Source: Tissierella praeacuta DSM 18095
GTDB taxonomy: Bacteria; Bacillota; Clostridia; Tissierellales; Tissierellaceae
Length of the DNA: 48,484 nucleotides
Assembly: GCF_900128955.1 (NCBI RefSeq)
Contig: NZ_FQTY01000020.1
Coordinates: 1 to 48,484 of the forward strand
Direction: 5' to 3'
Made by a program: the position numbers and the translations under genes. Under the pieces are notes generated by a model. The model searched no databases, was not told the origin of the DNA, and saw nothing but the letters and a program-made list of their open reading frames with translations. Shown one piece after another: positions 8,383-16,616 of this stretch; position 1 is the first letter of the stretch; each line of letters opens with the position of its first letter.

Positions 8383-9081
8383 TTAAGCCCTCCTGAAGTA
8401 ATAGCCTACACCTCTTTTAGTCAAAATATATTTAAAATCTCCACTATTATCCTCTATTTTTTCTCTCAATCTTCTAACTGTAACATCTACAGTTCTAATA
8501 TCTCCATAATACTCATATCCCCATACTTCTTCTAGCAATTGTTCTCTTGAAAATACTTGATTAGCACTAGAAGCTAAGAATTTAAGTAATTCATATTCCC
8601 TAAGAGTGAGATCTATAATTTCTTCACCTTTTCTAACTTCATATTTATTTAAATCTATTATTAAATCATCGGAAGTGATCATATCATTTACATTATTTGA
8701 ATTAGAAGTACTAGAAAAATCAACCCTTCTTAGATTGGCCTTTACTCTTGCAATTAATTCTCTCATGCTAAAGGGTTTTGTAATATAATCATCAGCACCA
8801 AGTTCTAGACCCAATACCTTATCTACCTCTTCCTCTTTTGCCGTAAGCATTATAACTGGAAACTTATATTTGACTCTAATTTCTCTTAAAACTTGAAACC
8901 CATCTTTTTTGGGCATCATAATATCTAAAATAACTAAATCTGGAATAAACCTATTAACAGCCTGTATTCCTTCTTCACCATCATAGGCTGTTTCTACAGT
9001 ATACCCTTCCTTTTCTAGATTAAATTTTATTATATCTGCTATGGCCTTCTCATCATCAATCACCAATATTTTGTTATCCAT
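8383..9081 (-). CDS. walR: WalR response regulator, OmpR family
   Basis: The 232-residue protein has a receiver domain (about 1-120) with acidic residues Asp9/Asp10, phospho-acceptor Asp53 in LVILDIMMPKKDG and Lys in ITKPFSMREL, followed by a winged-helix DNA-binding domain (about 133-230) ending in RGVGYYFR. It is the essential regulator of cell-wall metabolism in many Firmicutes and binds TGTWAH-N5-TGTWAH. Candidate sites of this form occur at three places in this window. GGAG precedes the ATG. Confidence 0.97.
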   Translation of the reverse strand: MDNKILVIDDEKAIADIIKFNLEKEGYTVETAYDGEEGIQAVNRFIPDLVILDIMMPKKDGFQVLREIRVKYKFPVIMLTAKEEEVDKVLGLELGADDYITKPFSMRELIARVKANLRRVDFSSTSNSNNVNDMITSDDLIIDLNKYEVRKGEEIIDLTLREYELLKFLASSANQVFSREQLLEEVWGYEYYGDIRTVDVTVRRLREKIEDNSGDFKYILTKRGVGYYFRRA

Positions 9082-9130
9082 ATTGAATCACTCCAATTAA
9101 TTATTTGCATAATTATTCTTATATAATTAG

Positions 9131-9159
9131 ATTATCTAACAAAGAATATTTATTGTCAA
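9131..9159 (-). promoter_or_regulatory. Promoter of the walRK operon
   Basis: On the minus strand, a perfect -35 TTGACA (9159-9154), a 17-base spacer and GATAAT (9136-9131) form a sigma-A promoter. It is 50 bases upstream of the walR start. No paired WalR box was seen next to it. Confidence 0.7.
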
Positions 9160-9198
9160 ATATTTATTATATTTTGGCCAAGATTTACAATATTTATC

Positions 9199-9227
9199 TT
9201 GTATTTATGATTACTTTAATATATAAT
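9199..9227 (+). promoter_or_regulatory. Promoter of the riboswitch and P-type ATPase transcript
   Basis: TTGTAT, a 17-base spacer and TATAAT place the transcription start at about 9234, immediately before the riboswitch. It diverges from the walR promoter. Confidence 0.65.
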
Positions 9228-9233
9228 TATACC

Positions 9234-9360
9234 ATTCGAAGGGGAGTAGCTTAAAAATAGTTAATCGTCAATACGGATTTTCCCGGTTAACTACCTAGTA
9301 TTCTTAGGAAGCAAGACCTTTGGTTAAATTAAATAATTTAACCAAAGGTCTTTTTGTTTT
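9234..9360 (+). ncRNA. yybP-ykoY (Mn2+-sensing) riboswitch with expression-platform terminator
   Basis: The 5' element AAGGGGAGTAGC (9239-9250), the internal TCGTCAATACGGA (9264-9276) and the 3' element GCAAGACCTTT are hallmarks of the yybP-ykoY class. AAGG of the 5' element can pair with CCTT at the 3' side to form P1. The same 3' bases also form the left arm of a 17-bp terminator (9314-9330 with 9335-9351) followed by TTTTGTTTT. Metal binding should therefore stabilise P1, prevent the terminator and switch the ATPase on. Confidence 0.9.
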
Positions 9361-9414
9361 ATTTTGCTCTTAGGTGGTATACTATTTATAAGATTTGGAA
9401 GGAAGGGGATATTT

Positions 9415-12099
9415 TTGAAGGAATGGTATAGTAAAAGTAAAGAGGAAATATTATCAGAATTAAATACTAACCTTAATTCTGGTCTTACAAAAAATGAAGT
9501 TGATCTTAGGTTAGAAAAGTATGGTTCCAATGATTTAAGAGAAGAAGATAAAAAAAGTTTTTTTTCTAAAATTGTAGCACAGTTTTCAGATTTTCTTATT
9601 CTAATTTTAATAGGTGCTGCAATTATCTCTTTTGCTGTTGGTGAATCAAAAGATGCTATAGTTATAATAGCTATAGTTATGGTAAATGCATTTCTAGGTA
9701 TATATCAAGAAGGAAGGGCTGAAAAAGCCTTAGATGCACTTAAGAAAATGTCATCACCTAACGCTAAGGTTATTAGAGATGGTACTACTGAAGTAGCTCC
9801 TGCTAGTTCTTTAGTTCCAGGGGATATTGTAGTTTTAGATGCTGGGGACATCATCCCTGCTGACTTGAGGCTTGTAGAAAGTTCTAATTTGAAAATTGAA
9901 GAAGCTTCCTTAACTGGTGAATCAGTACCTGTAGAAAAAGATAGTAATGTTTTTTTTGAAGAAGAAGTATCATTAGGTGATAGAAAAAATATGGCTTATA
10001 TGAGCACTGCTGTTACCTATGGAAGAGGAAAAGGTGTAGTTGTAGGTACTGGTCATGATACTGAAATCGGTAATATAGCCACAATGATTCAATCCTTCGA
10101 AGATGAGGTAACTCCTCTACAAAAACAATTAAATCAGCTTGGCAAAGTTCTAGGAATTACTACTATAATTATTTGTATCGCTGTTTTCGGTATAGGGCTA
10201 ATTCAAAATAGAGAAGTTTTAGAAATGTTCATGGTAGCCATAAGCTTAGCAGTAGCTGCTATACCAGAAGGCTTACCAGCTATTGTAACCATTGTTTTAG
10301 CTATTGGAATGAACCGAATGGTTAAAAGAAATGCCATAGTTAAAAAACTTTTAGCAGTTGAAACCTTAGGTTCTACTACAGTTATTTGTTCTGATAAGAC
10401 AGGTACTCTAACTCAAAATGAAATGACTGTAGTCAAAGTTTTTACAGATGGAAAGATAATAGATGTAACTGGGGGAGGATACGAACCAGTAGGAGAGTTT
10501 AAAATTGAAGGAAATACTATAAATGTGGAAGATATAGGTGACTTCCAAACTCTTCTTTCAATATCTGCATTAGCTAATGATGCTAACTTAGAAAAAACAT
10601 CTGATGGATATAAAGTTATTGGTGATCCTACAGAAGGTGCTCTAATTACACTAGCTGGTAAAGGTAATATCAATAAACAATCTATAAACAAAGAATTCCC
10701 TAGAATAGAGGAAATTCCCTTTGATTCCGATAGAAAAATGATGACAACATTCCATAAAGATTATATACCTAATAAAGTTGTTTCCTTTACTAAAGGAGCT
10801 CCAGATATAATTATTAATAGATGTACTCGTATTAGTATGGATGGTAAAATCTTAGATTTTGATGATACTTTAAAGAAGGAAGTATTGAAAGTAAATAGTA
10901 TTTTCTCAAAAAAAGCTTTAAGAGTATTAGCTTTCGCTTATAAAGAATATAATAACTTACCTAATAACATTTCTACTGACTCTAACGAAGTTGACATGAC
11001 CTTTATAGGATTAGTTGGAATGATAGACCCTGCGAGACCAGAGGCAAAGGATGCTATAGCAAAATGTAAGGAAGCAGGTATAAAGACTATTATGATAACA
11101 GGAGATTATAAAGAAACTGCGTTTGCCATAGCAAAAGAACTTGGAATGGCAGAGTCCATAGATCAAGCTATGATGGGGGAAGAACTAAATAAGATTTCAG
11201 ATGAAGAATTAAGAGAAGTGGTTAAAAATATAAAAGTCTATGCTAGAGTTTCACCAGAACATAAGGTAAGAATAGTAAGTGCATTAAAAGCTAATGGTGA
11301 AATAACCGCTATGACCGGTGATGGTGTAAATGACGCTTTGGCTTTAAAAAGAGCTGATATTGGTGTATCTATGGGTATTACTGGTACAGACGTAGCTAAA
11401 AACACAGCGGAATTAATTCTAACTGATGACAATTTTGCATCCATTGTATCTGCAGTAGAAGAAGGTCGAATAATATATAGCAATATTAAAAAATTTGTCT
11501 TTTTCTTATTATCTTGCAACATAGGTGAAATATTTTTAGTATTTACTAGCATATTATTAAACCTACCAGTACCTTTACTAGCAATTCAATTATTGTGGTT
11601 AAATTTGGTTACAGATAGTTTTCCTGCTTTAGCCCTAGGAGTTGAAAAAGGTGATCCTGATATTATGGATACTCCCCCTAGAAATCCTAATGAGCCTATT
11701 CTAACAAAAAATATGCTTTTAGGAATATTACTTCAAAGTTTAGCAGTAGGAGTGGCAGCTTTACTTGCTTATAGATGGGGACTTACTACCTATGCAGATA
11801 GTATAGATAAAGCAAGAACAATAGCTTTTACATCTCTAATAACAGCAGAGTTATTAAGGGCTTATTCTAGTAGATCACAAAAGTATACATTGTTTAAAAT
11901 AGGATTTTTTACAAATAGCACTTTAGTATATGGAACCTTGTTCTCATTTATTTTATTACTGGGAGTTCTATATATACCATTTATGCAACCAATATTTCAT
12001 ACCTTTGCCCTTGGAATAAAAGATTGGGCTGCAATTTTAGAATATGCCTTTATTCCTTTAATAATTGGGGAAATAAGTAAACTTTTTATTAAAAAATAA
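9415..12099 (+). CDS. P-type cation-transporting ATPase (P2A, Ca2+/Mn2+ type)
   Basis: This 894-residue ATPase has all P-type signatures: TGES in the actuator domain (about residue 167), PEGLP in M4 (about 284-288), phosphorylated Asp327 in CSDKTGTLT, and GDGVND (about 635). M6 reads LNLVTDSFPALALG, close to the Ca2+-site helix of SERCA/PMR1 pumps. Such pumps expel Ca2+ or Mn2+; the Mn2+ riboswitch upstream points to Mn2+ export, as for Lactococcus YoaB. The start is a TTG at 9415 with GGAAGGGG six bases upstream; the longer frame from 9364 runs out of the terminator T-tract and is not used. It is followed by two terminator-like hairpins. Confidence 0.95.
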   Translation: MKEWYSKSKEEILSELNTNLNSGLTKNEVDLRLEKYGSNDLREEDKKSFFSKIVAQFSDFLILILIGAAIISFAVGESKDAIVIIAIVMVNAFLGIYQEGRAEKALDALKKMSSPNAKVIRDGTTEVAPASSLVPGDIVVLDAGDIIPADLRLVESSNLKIEEASLTGESVPVEKDSNVFFEEEVSLGDRKNMAYMSTAVTYGRGKGVVVGTGHDTEIGNIATMIQSFEDEVTPLQKQLNQLGKVLGITTIIICIAVFGIGLIQNREVLEMFMVAISLAVAAIPEGLPAIVTIVLAIGMNRMVKRNAIVKKLLAVETLGSTTVICSDKTGTLTQNEMTVVKVFTDGKIIDVTGGGYEPVGEFKIEGNTINVEDIGDFQTLLSISALANDANLEKTSDGYKVIGDPTEGALITLAGKGNINKQSINKEFPRIEEIPFDSDRKMMTTFHKDYIPNKVVSFTKGAPDIIINRCTRISMDGKILDFDDTLKKEVLKVNSIFSKKALRVLAFAYKEYNNLPNNISTDSNEVDMTFIGLVGMIDPARPEAKDAIAKCKEAGIKTIMITGDYKETAFAIAKELGMAESIDQAMMGEELNKISDEELREVVKNIKVYARVSPEHKVRIVSALKANGEITAMTGDGVNDALALKRADIGVSMGITGTDVAKNTAELILTDDNFASIVSAVEEGRIIYSNIKKFVFFLLSCNIGEIFLVFTSILLNLPVPLLAIQLLWLNLVTDSFPALALGVEKGDPDIMDTPPRNPNEPILTKNMLLGILLQSLAVGVAALLAYRWGLTTYADSIDKARTIAFTSLITAELLRAYSSRSQKYTLFKIGFFTNSTLVYGTLFSFILLLGVLYIPFMQPIFHTFALGIKDWAAILEYAFIPLIIGEISKLFIKK

Positions 12100-12146
12100 A
12101 AAAATTCTACAATGCATTATTTATAAAATTTCTTGAAAATCATTTA

Positions 12147-12189
12147 AGAAAAGTTCTCTTTTAAGCAAAGATAAAAGTAGAACTTTTCT
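12147..12189 (+). terminator. Terminator after the ATPase
   Basis: An 11-bp stem (AGAAAAGTTCT with AGAACTTTTCT) extended by an inner CTTTTA/TAAAAG pairing, followed by ATTTGTTT, 48 bases after the stop codon. Confidence 0.65.
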
Positions 12190-12197
12190 ATTTGTTT

Positions 12198-12222
12198 AAA
12201 AAAAGCCCTAGGGCTTTTTTTT
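12198..12222. terminator. Second hairpin, A7-GCCC-TA-GGGC-T8
   Basis: A short GC stem flanked by A and T tracts, able to act on either strand. It backs up the preceding terminator and insulates the protease gene. Confidence 0.65.
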
Positions 12223-12277
12223 ACTTTTTGGAACATTTTATTTTTTTATAGCATAGAATAGACCAAGGAAGGTGGTA

Positions 12278-13564
12278 ATGGTGAAGAAAATTATAAATAC
12301 AAAACTTTGCCCTATTCTAAGTGCAAAAATAATGTCACAGTCAATTGAAGATGTTCCTGTAATCATACAATTTAATAATAGTAGTTCAAATCTTAAAAAA
12401 AATATAAATAGTTTATCTAATAAAGTTAAATCTGAACTACCCTTAATAGATGGTTTTGCTGGACTTATGTCTACAGAAACCATCTATCGAATTGTATCTA
12501 ATCCTGAAATAGACTATATTAGCTTTGACTCAAAAATATATACTCTATTGGACATTGCAAATCCAACTATGGATGCATACTTCCCTCATGACAAGGGCTA
12601 TGAAGGTGATGGTATTACAGTAGCTGTAGTTGATACAGGTGTAGCTCCTCACTATGATTTAACAAAACCTTATAATAGAATAATTGGATTTAGAGATATA
12701 GTCAATAATAGAGAAAACCCTTACGATGATAACGGACACGGTACACACGTAGCTGGCATTATTGCTGGTAATGGCTTTTCTTCAAATGGAAAATATATGG
12801 GAATAGCTCCTAAGGCAAATATACTAGGTATTAAAGCATTAGATGAAAATGGAAGTGGAAATATATCAGATATTATTGCTGCTATATCCTATATAGTTGA
12901 AACAAAAGATAGGTTTAATACAAAAATAATAAATCTTTCTTTAGGTACTCCTGCAAATAATACCTGTGATAGGGATCCTTTATGTAAAGCTGTAGATATG
13001 GCTATAAAATCTGGATTAATAGTTATTACTGCAGCAGGAAATAGTGGACCTAAGGAAGGAACTATTCTTTCACCGGGGATTAATAAAAATGCCATAACAG
13101 TTGGAGCTGTTGATGATAAAAGGACAATAGATCCATCTGATGATACCATTGCTCCTTTCTCTAGTAGAGGACCTACTATAGAAGGTTTAATGAAACCTGA
13201 TATAGTAGCTCCTGGAGTAAATATTAGATCTTTATCTAATATTAAACTAGACAGCTACTCATCATTAAGCGGTACATCTATGGCGACACCCTTAGTCTCA
13301 GGTTCTGTTGCACTTTTATTAAATAAACATGGTAATCTTTCACCACAAGAAATAAAGAATAGAATCACCTCTTCTTGTATAGACTTAAATGAAGCAAAAG
13401 TAAATCAAGGAGCAGGCATGTTAAATTTAAAGATATTATTTAAAGACGATAAAGAAACTAAATTGAATAATGACCCTTTAAAATCTAATGAATTTGGGGG
13501 AGAATTATTTGAAACATTCCTTATGATTTTAATTATAATTTTTTTACTTGATTCTAGAATATAA
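12278..13564 (+). CDS. Subtilisin-like serine protease (S8) with C-terminal membrane tail
   Basis: The 428-residue product has the S8 triad: Asp119 in VAVVDTGV, His154 in NGHGTHVAG and Ser334 in SGTSMATPLVSG, plus the oxyanion-hole Asn in TAAGNSG. The first 80 residues resemble a prodomain rather than a signal peptide; no hydrophobic N-terminal segment is seen. The last 20 residues are strongly hydrophobic (LMILIIIFLL) and end in DSRI, suggesting a C-terminal anchor. I chose the ATG at 12278 (AAGGAAGG 5 bases upstream); GTG at 12272 or 12281 are alternatives. It stands alone between terminators. It may be an intracellular or tail-anchored protease. Confidence 0.9.
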   Translation: MVKKIINTKLCPILSAKIMSQSIEDVPVIIQFNNSSSNLKKNINSLSNKVKSELPLIDGFAGLMSTETIYRIVSNPEIDYISFDSKIYTLLDIANPTMDAYFPHDKGYEGDGITVAVVDTGVAPHYDLTKPYNRIIGFRDIVNNRENPYDDNGHGTHVAGIIAGNGFSSNGKYMGIAPKANILGIKALDENGSGNISDIIAAISYIVETKDRFNTKIINLSLGTPANNTCDRDPLCKAVDMAIKSGLIVITAAGNSGPKEGTILSPGINKNAITVGAVDDKRTIDPSDDTIAPFSSRGPTIEGLMKPDIVAPGVNIRSLSNIKLDSYSSLSGTSMATPLVSGSVALLLNKHGNLSPQEIKNRITSSCIDLNEAKVNQGAGMLNLKILFKDDKETKLNNDPLKSNEFGGELFETFLMILIIIFLLDSRI

Positions 13565-13630
13565 TTATAAACTTTTGCCATTCTATATATCTTAACAATA
13601 TTTTTATTTTTAATTTGCTATTCTAAAACT

Positions 13631-13658
13631 AATAGAGGAAGCATATGCTTCCTCTATT
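13631..13658. terminator. Bidirectional terminator between the protease and the M23 peptidase
   Basis: A perfect 28-nt palindrome (AATAGAGGAAGCAT and its complement) with A-rich and T-rich flanks lies between convergent genes. It overlaps the stop codon of the minus-strand peptidase gene. Confidence 0.75.
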
Positions 13659-15102
13659 TTAAGTAATTACTTGGATTATAATTTTTACCATTCTTTAAAA
13701 CTTCAAAATGAAGATGTGAACCTGTAGATCTTCCTGTATTCCCAACATTGGCTATATGCTGTCCTTTATAAACCTTATCTCCCCTTTTTACTAGTATCTT
13801 GCTGCAATGAGCATATCTAGTTCTAAATCCATTTCCATGGTCGATTTCAACTAAATTACCAAAGGCACCTCTATATCCAACATATACTACCTTACCACCA
13901 TCAGCTGCTTTTATGGCTGTACCTGTTTTAGCTGCAATATCAAGACCCCTGTGCATCCTTCCGTTTCTCATACCATATCTAGAAGATATACTCCCTCTAG
14001 TAGGCATTGCAAAAGCTCCTGTTGCAACAGTTCTTGGTACCTCTTTTGTTCCTTTAACTATTACTTCATTAACAGGATTTTGAACTATATCTTCTTTTAG
14101 AATCTCTTTTTCTATTACAACACCATTATGCTTTACTTCATTTGCTACTATCTTTCTTTCTCCGTCAACACCAGCTACCTTAGTTTTTTTCTCATTCTTA
14201 TACATCTTATCATTATATTCAATTTCTGTCTCATATTTTATCTTTTCAGTATATTCTACTTCTGACATGGTAGATACTGTAAGAATAGGCTTTGATACTA
14301 CTAATTTTACTTCATCGCCTATTTGTATTTTTTCAGGTTTTTTATCTGGATTAGCATTTATCAAATCATCTACTGATAAATTATATATTTTTGCTATGGT
14401 CCAAAAACTTTCTCCTACTTCTACTATATGAGTTTTTATATCTTCTGAACCCGTTAACAAATGATTGTATAATTCTTCAGAATTACCAATCTTATATAAA
14501 GGCATTTCTTTTTTAACTATCTCTACCTTTTCAATTATTTTTATTTCCTTTATATTTGTGCCTTCCTTTACTCCATTTTCATATGGTTCTTTTATCCTAT
14601 TGATTACCTTTTCAATTTCTTCTTTAGTCTTTAATGCCCCTATTTCCACATCATTAACCTTTAATACATAACCATATACTAAAAAACTCATCTTTGCTTT
14701 GATTTCTTTTTTCAATTCCTGATTAGATGTTATTACATCATCCTTTGCTTTTACTTCCTCAAATCTAATGCCTTTATCTAATACTACATCAATCTCATAT
14801 GTATTTGCTAATTCTGTTTCCAAGACATTAAGAATTTCTGTAATTTCTTCCTGCTGCCTGACAGTACCAATTTTATCATTACCAAGATAGACATCAAAGG
14901 CCTTCATTCTAATTTGATTAATTTTATACCCCATAATACTTAATGCTATTATTGATATAATCATCAACTTTGTTAATGCTATTTTCATATTTATATTTTT
15001 AAAATTTATATTTTTAAATTCTATTTTTCTACAATAGTCAACAATCTTATTTGCTTGATTTCGTAAGTTTCGTAACTCTACCCTTAAATTGGGTTTTTCC
15101 AT
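13654..15102 (-). CDS. Membrane-anchored LysM-G5-M23 peptidoglycan endopeptidase
   Basis: The 482-residue protein has a basic cytoplasmic N-terminus (about 1-43), one membrane segment (about 44-60), a variable region (about 65-225), a LysM domain (about 229-275, VGESFWTIAKIYNL), a G5-type domain (about 283-365) and a C-terminal M23 domain (about 370-480). Zinc ligands are visible in MHRGLDIA, RYAHCSKI and SHLHFEV. It likely cuts peptide cross-links in peptidoglycan while bound to glycan through LysM. AGGAGG precedes the ATG. Its promoter carries three WalR-box repeats overlapping the expected start of transcription, which places it in the candidate WalR regulon. Confidence 0.93.
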   Translation of the reverse strand: MEKPNLRVELRNLRNQANKIVDYCRKIEFKNINFKNINMKIALTKLMIISIIALSIMGYKINQIRMKAFDVYLGNDKIGTVRQQEEITEILNVLETELANTYEIDVVLDKGIRFEEVKAKDDVITSNQELKKEIKAKMSFLVYGYVLKVNDVEIGALKTKEEIEKVINRIKEPYENGVKEGTNIKEIKIIEKVEIVKKEMPLYKIGNSEELYNHLLTGSEDIKTHIVEVGESFWTIAKIYNLSVDDLINANPDKKPEKIQIGDEVKLVVSKPILTVSTMSEVEYTEKIKYETEIEYNDKMYKNEKKTKVAGVDGERKIVANEVKHNGVVIEKEILKEDIVQNPVNEVIVKGTKEVPRTVATGAFAMPTRGSISSRYGMRNGRMHRGLDIAAKTGTAIKAADGGKVVYVGYRGAFGNLVEIDHGNGFRTRYAHCSKILVKRGDKVYKGQHIANVGNTGRSTGSHLHFEVLKNGKNYNPSNYLK

Positions 15103-15139
15103 CCTGTTACCTCCTAATATAAATTATTTAAATCACGAT

Positions 15140-15167
15140 TGTAATATGATTGTAATCATTCTGTAAC
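15140..15167. promoter_or_regulatory. Triple WalR box at the M23 peptidase promoter
   Basis: TGTAAT, TGTAAT and TGTAAC occur at exact 11-base steps on the plus strand (15140, 15151, 15162), i.e. two overlapping WalR boxes TGTWAH-N5-TGTWAH. They overlap and lie downstream of the predicted transcription start of the minus-strand gene. Confidence 0.75.
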
Positions 15168-15168
15168 A

Positions 15169-15196
15169 ATTATATCATAGATTAATTTTTTTTCAA
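15169..15196 (-). promoter_or_regulatory. Promoter of the M23 peptidase gene
   Basis: On the minus strand, TTGAAA (15196-15191), a 16-base spacer and a perfect TATAAT (15174-15169). Transcription should begin near 15162, inside the WalR-box array. Confidence 0.65.
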
Positions 15197-15454
15197 CATT
15201 ATGGCATGTCTAATTAACCTTATTATATTCTATTTCCTATAATTTATACATTTGCCAGAATAATAGAAATTTCAACATGTTTCTTCATTGATTTTTAATT
15301 TATAAAAATACAACTAAAATTATTACAAATTTTTAATATTTATTTTTATTATTATAATGAAAGTATTTATATTAATTTTAAGGCAATACTTTTAATACCT
15401 TTATATATTTAATTAGAGTAAATATATAAAAATATTAGGGGATAGGAGGAAGTA
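15197..15454. other. AT-rich intergenic region upstream of yyaC
   Basis: About 260 bases of very AT-rich DNA between the divergent M23 and yyaC genes. No ORF with a ribosome binding site is seen. The yyaC promoter must lie here; I could not identify a sporulation-sigma promoter with confidence. Confidence 0.5.
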
Positions 15455-16048
15455 ATGAATATATTTAATAAGAGCAACTATATAGATTCATCTTCACCTT
15501 TTGCTTTATCTAAATTTTCGAATCTAGTCTTTAAATATCTATCGGAAGAACATACTAAGAATGGAGATTTAATTATACTTTGTATTGGAACAGATAGATC
15601 TACAGGTGATTCTCTTGGTCCACTAGTGGGACATAAACTAAAACCCATTATTAAAAATTATAAAGATGTAAATCTAATAGGTAATTTAGAAAATCCCATA
15701 CATGCCCAAAATCTTCAAGAAACAATTGATAAAATAAATCATGACTATGATAATCCCTTTATTCTCGCCATAGATTCTTCTCTTGGTAAATATGACCGTA
15801 TAGGTTATTTATCAATTAAAAATTCACCTTTAAGACCTGGCTCAGGTGTAAACAAGGTTCTACCTTCAGTTGGTGATATAGCTATTACTGGAATTGTAAA
15901 TGTTAGTGGAATGATGGAATTTATGGTATTGCAAAATACTAGACTATCTTTGGTAATGAATATGGCAGACATAATATCTAAAAGTATTTATTTATCTCTT
16001 TCTAGATTATATAATGAAAGAAAACAACCATATATATTAGAAAGGTAG
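15455..16048 (+). CDS. yyaC: YyaC-family sporulation protein (spore-protease-like fold)
   Basis: The 197-residue protein matches the YyaC family (DUF1256): LCIGTDRSTGDSLGPLVG, then NPIHAQNLQETI, AIDSSLGKYDRIG and RPGSGVNKVLPSVGD. The fold resembles the germination protease GPR, and the conserved Asp residues in GTDRSTGDS and AIDSS suggest an active site, but activity is unproven. YyaC is found in spore formers near parAB, as here. GGAGG precedes the ATG. Its 3' end lies inside a long palindrome shared with the convergent DUF4446 gene. Confidence 0.92.
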   Translation: MNIFNKSNYIDSSSPFALSKFSNLVFKYLSEEHTKNGDLIILCIGTDRSTGDSLGPLVGHKLKPIIKNYKDVNLIGNLENPIHAQNLQETIDKINHDYDNPFILAIDSSLGKYDRIGYLSIKNSPLRPGSGVNKVLPSVGDIAITGIVNVSGMMEFMVLQNTRLSLVMNMADIISKSIYLSLSRLYNERKQPYILER

Positions 16049-16078
16049 CTTATAATATAAGCTACCTTTCTAATATAT
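16032..16078. terminator. 47-nt palindrome between convergent yyaC and DUF4446 genes
   Basis: Two perfectly complementary 23-base arms (16032-16054 and 16056-16078) around a single central base. It overlaps the end of yyaC and ends six bases before the end of the DUF4446 gene. It lacks a long T tract but should fold strongly on both transcripts. Confidence 0.65.
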
Positions 16079-16083
16079 TAAAT

Positions 16084-16602
16084 TTAAATAATCTTTTCCT
16101 TATATTCACCTATTATTGCCCTATCTATGGCTTGTATTTCTTCTACAGATAAGGGATAAATAGACTTACCAAATTTAATTGGCTTTGCATAACTAGTGGT
16201 ATGCTCTCTACCGTAAATACTGGTAAGTACAAAACCATTTTGAAACTTATCCAATAACGCAATGGAAAAGCTTAAATCAGAACCCATATCACCAAAGGCA
16301 TTATACCTTACAAATCCAACCTTCTGTATAGCAAAGGCTAATTTGGTTTCAATACTTTCTATTTTCTGATCTATAGTATTCATATCTAAACGAATATCTT
16401 TAAGTTCTTCATTAGTCTTTATTAGAAGTTCTTCTATATTAACACCTTTAACCCCTCTAACAAGCTCATCATATTTATCTTTTACCCTAGATATCCTTAT
16501 TTCAGCTATTAGATATAATAATACCAATGTAAATAACGCTGCAATAAGCCCTATTATAATTTCTATATTGTATAATGCCACAAGTTCCCGTAGCTGAACC
16601 AT
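16084..16602 (-). CDS. DUF4446 membrane protein
   Basis: The 172-residue protein has an N-terminal membrane segment (about 13-33), a coiled-coil-like region (about 38-90, including LNTIDQKIESIETKL-type heptads) and a C-terminal domain with VGFVRYNAFGDMGSDLSFS and LLDKFQNGFVLTSIYGRE, characteristic of DUF4446. Function is unknown. The family is commonly found next to yyaC and parAB in Clostridia. It follows the cysteine desulfurase-like gene by 14 bases. AGGGG precedes the ATG. Confidence 0.88.
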   Translation of the reverse strand: MVQLRELVALYNIEIIIGLIAALFTLVLLYLIAEIRISRVKDKYDELVRGVKGVNIEELLIKTNEELKDIRLDMNTIDQKIESIETKLAFAIQKVGFVRYNAFGDMGSDLSFSIALLDKFQNGFVLTSIYGREHTTSYAKPIKFGKSIYPLSVEEIQAIDRAIIGEYKEKII

Positions 16603-16616
16603 ATAATTTCCCCTCT

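Noticed and set aside
9270-9290. Possible Noc binding site near TTTTCCCGG
   Set aside because: It matches only half of ATTTCCCGGGAAAT and lies within the riboswitch.
9364-9414. Longer N-terminus for the P-type ATPase
   Set aside because: It would begin in the riboswitch terminator tail with no ribosome binding site; TTG at 9415 has one and gives the normal N-terminus.
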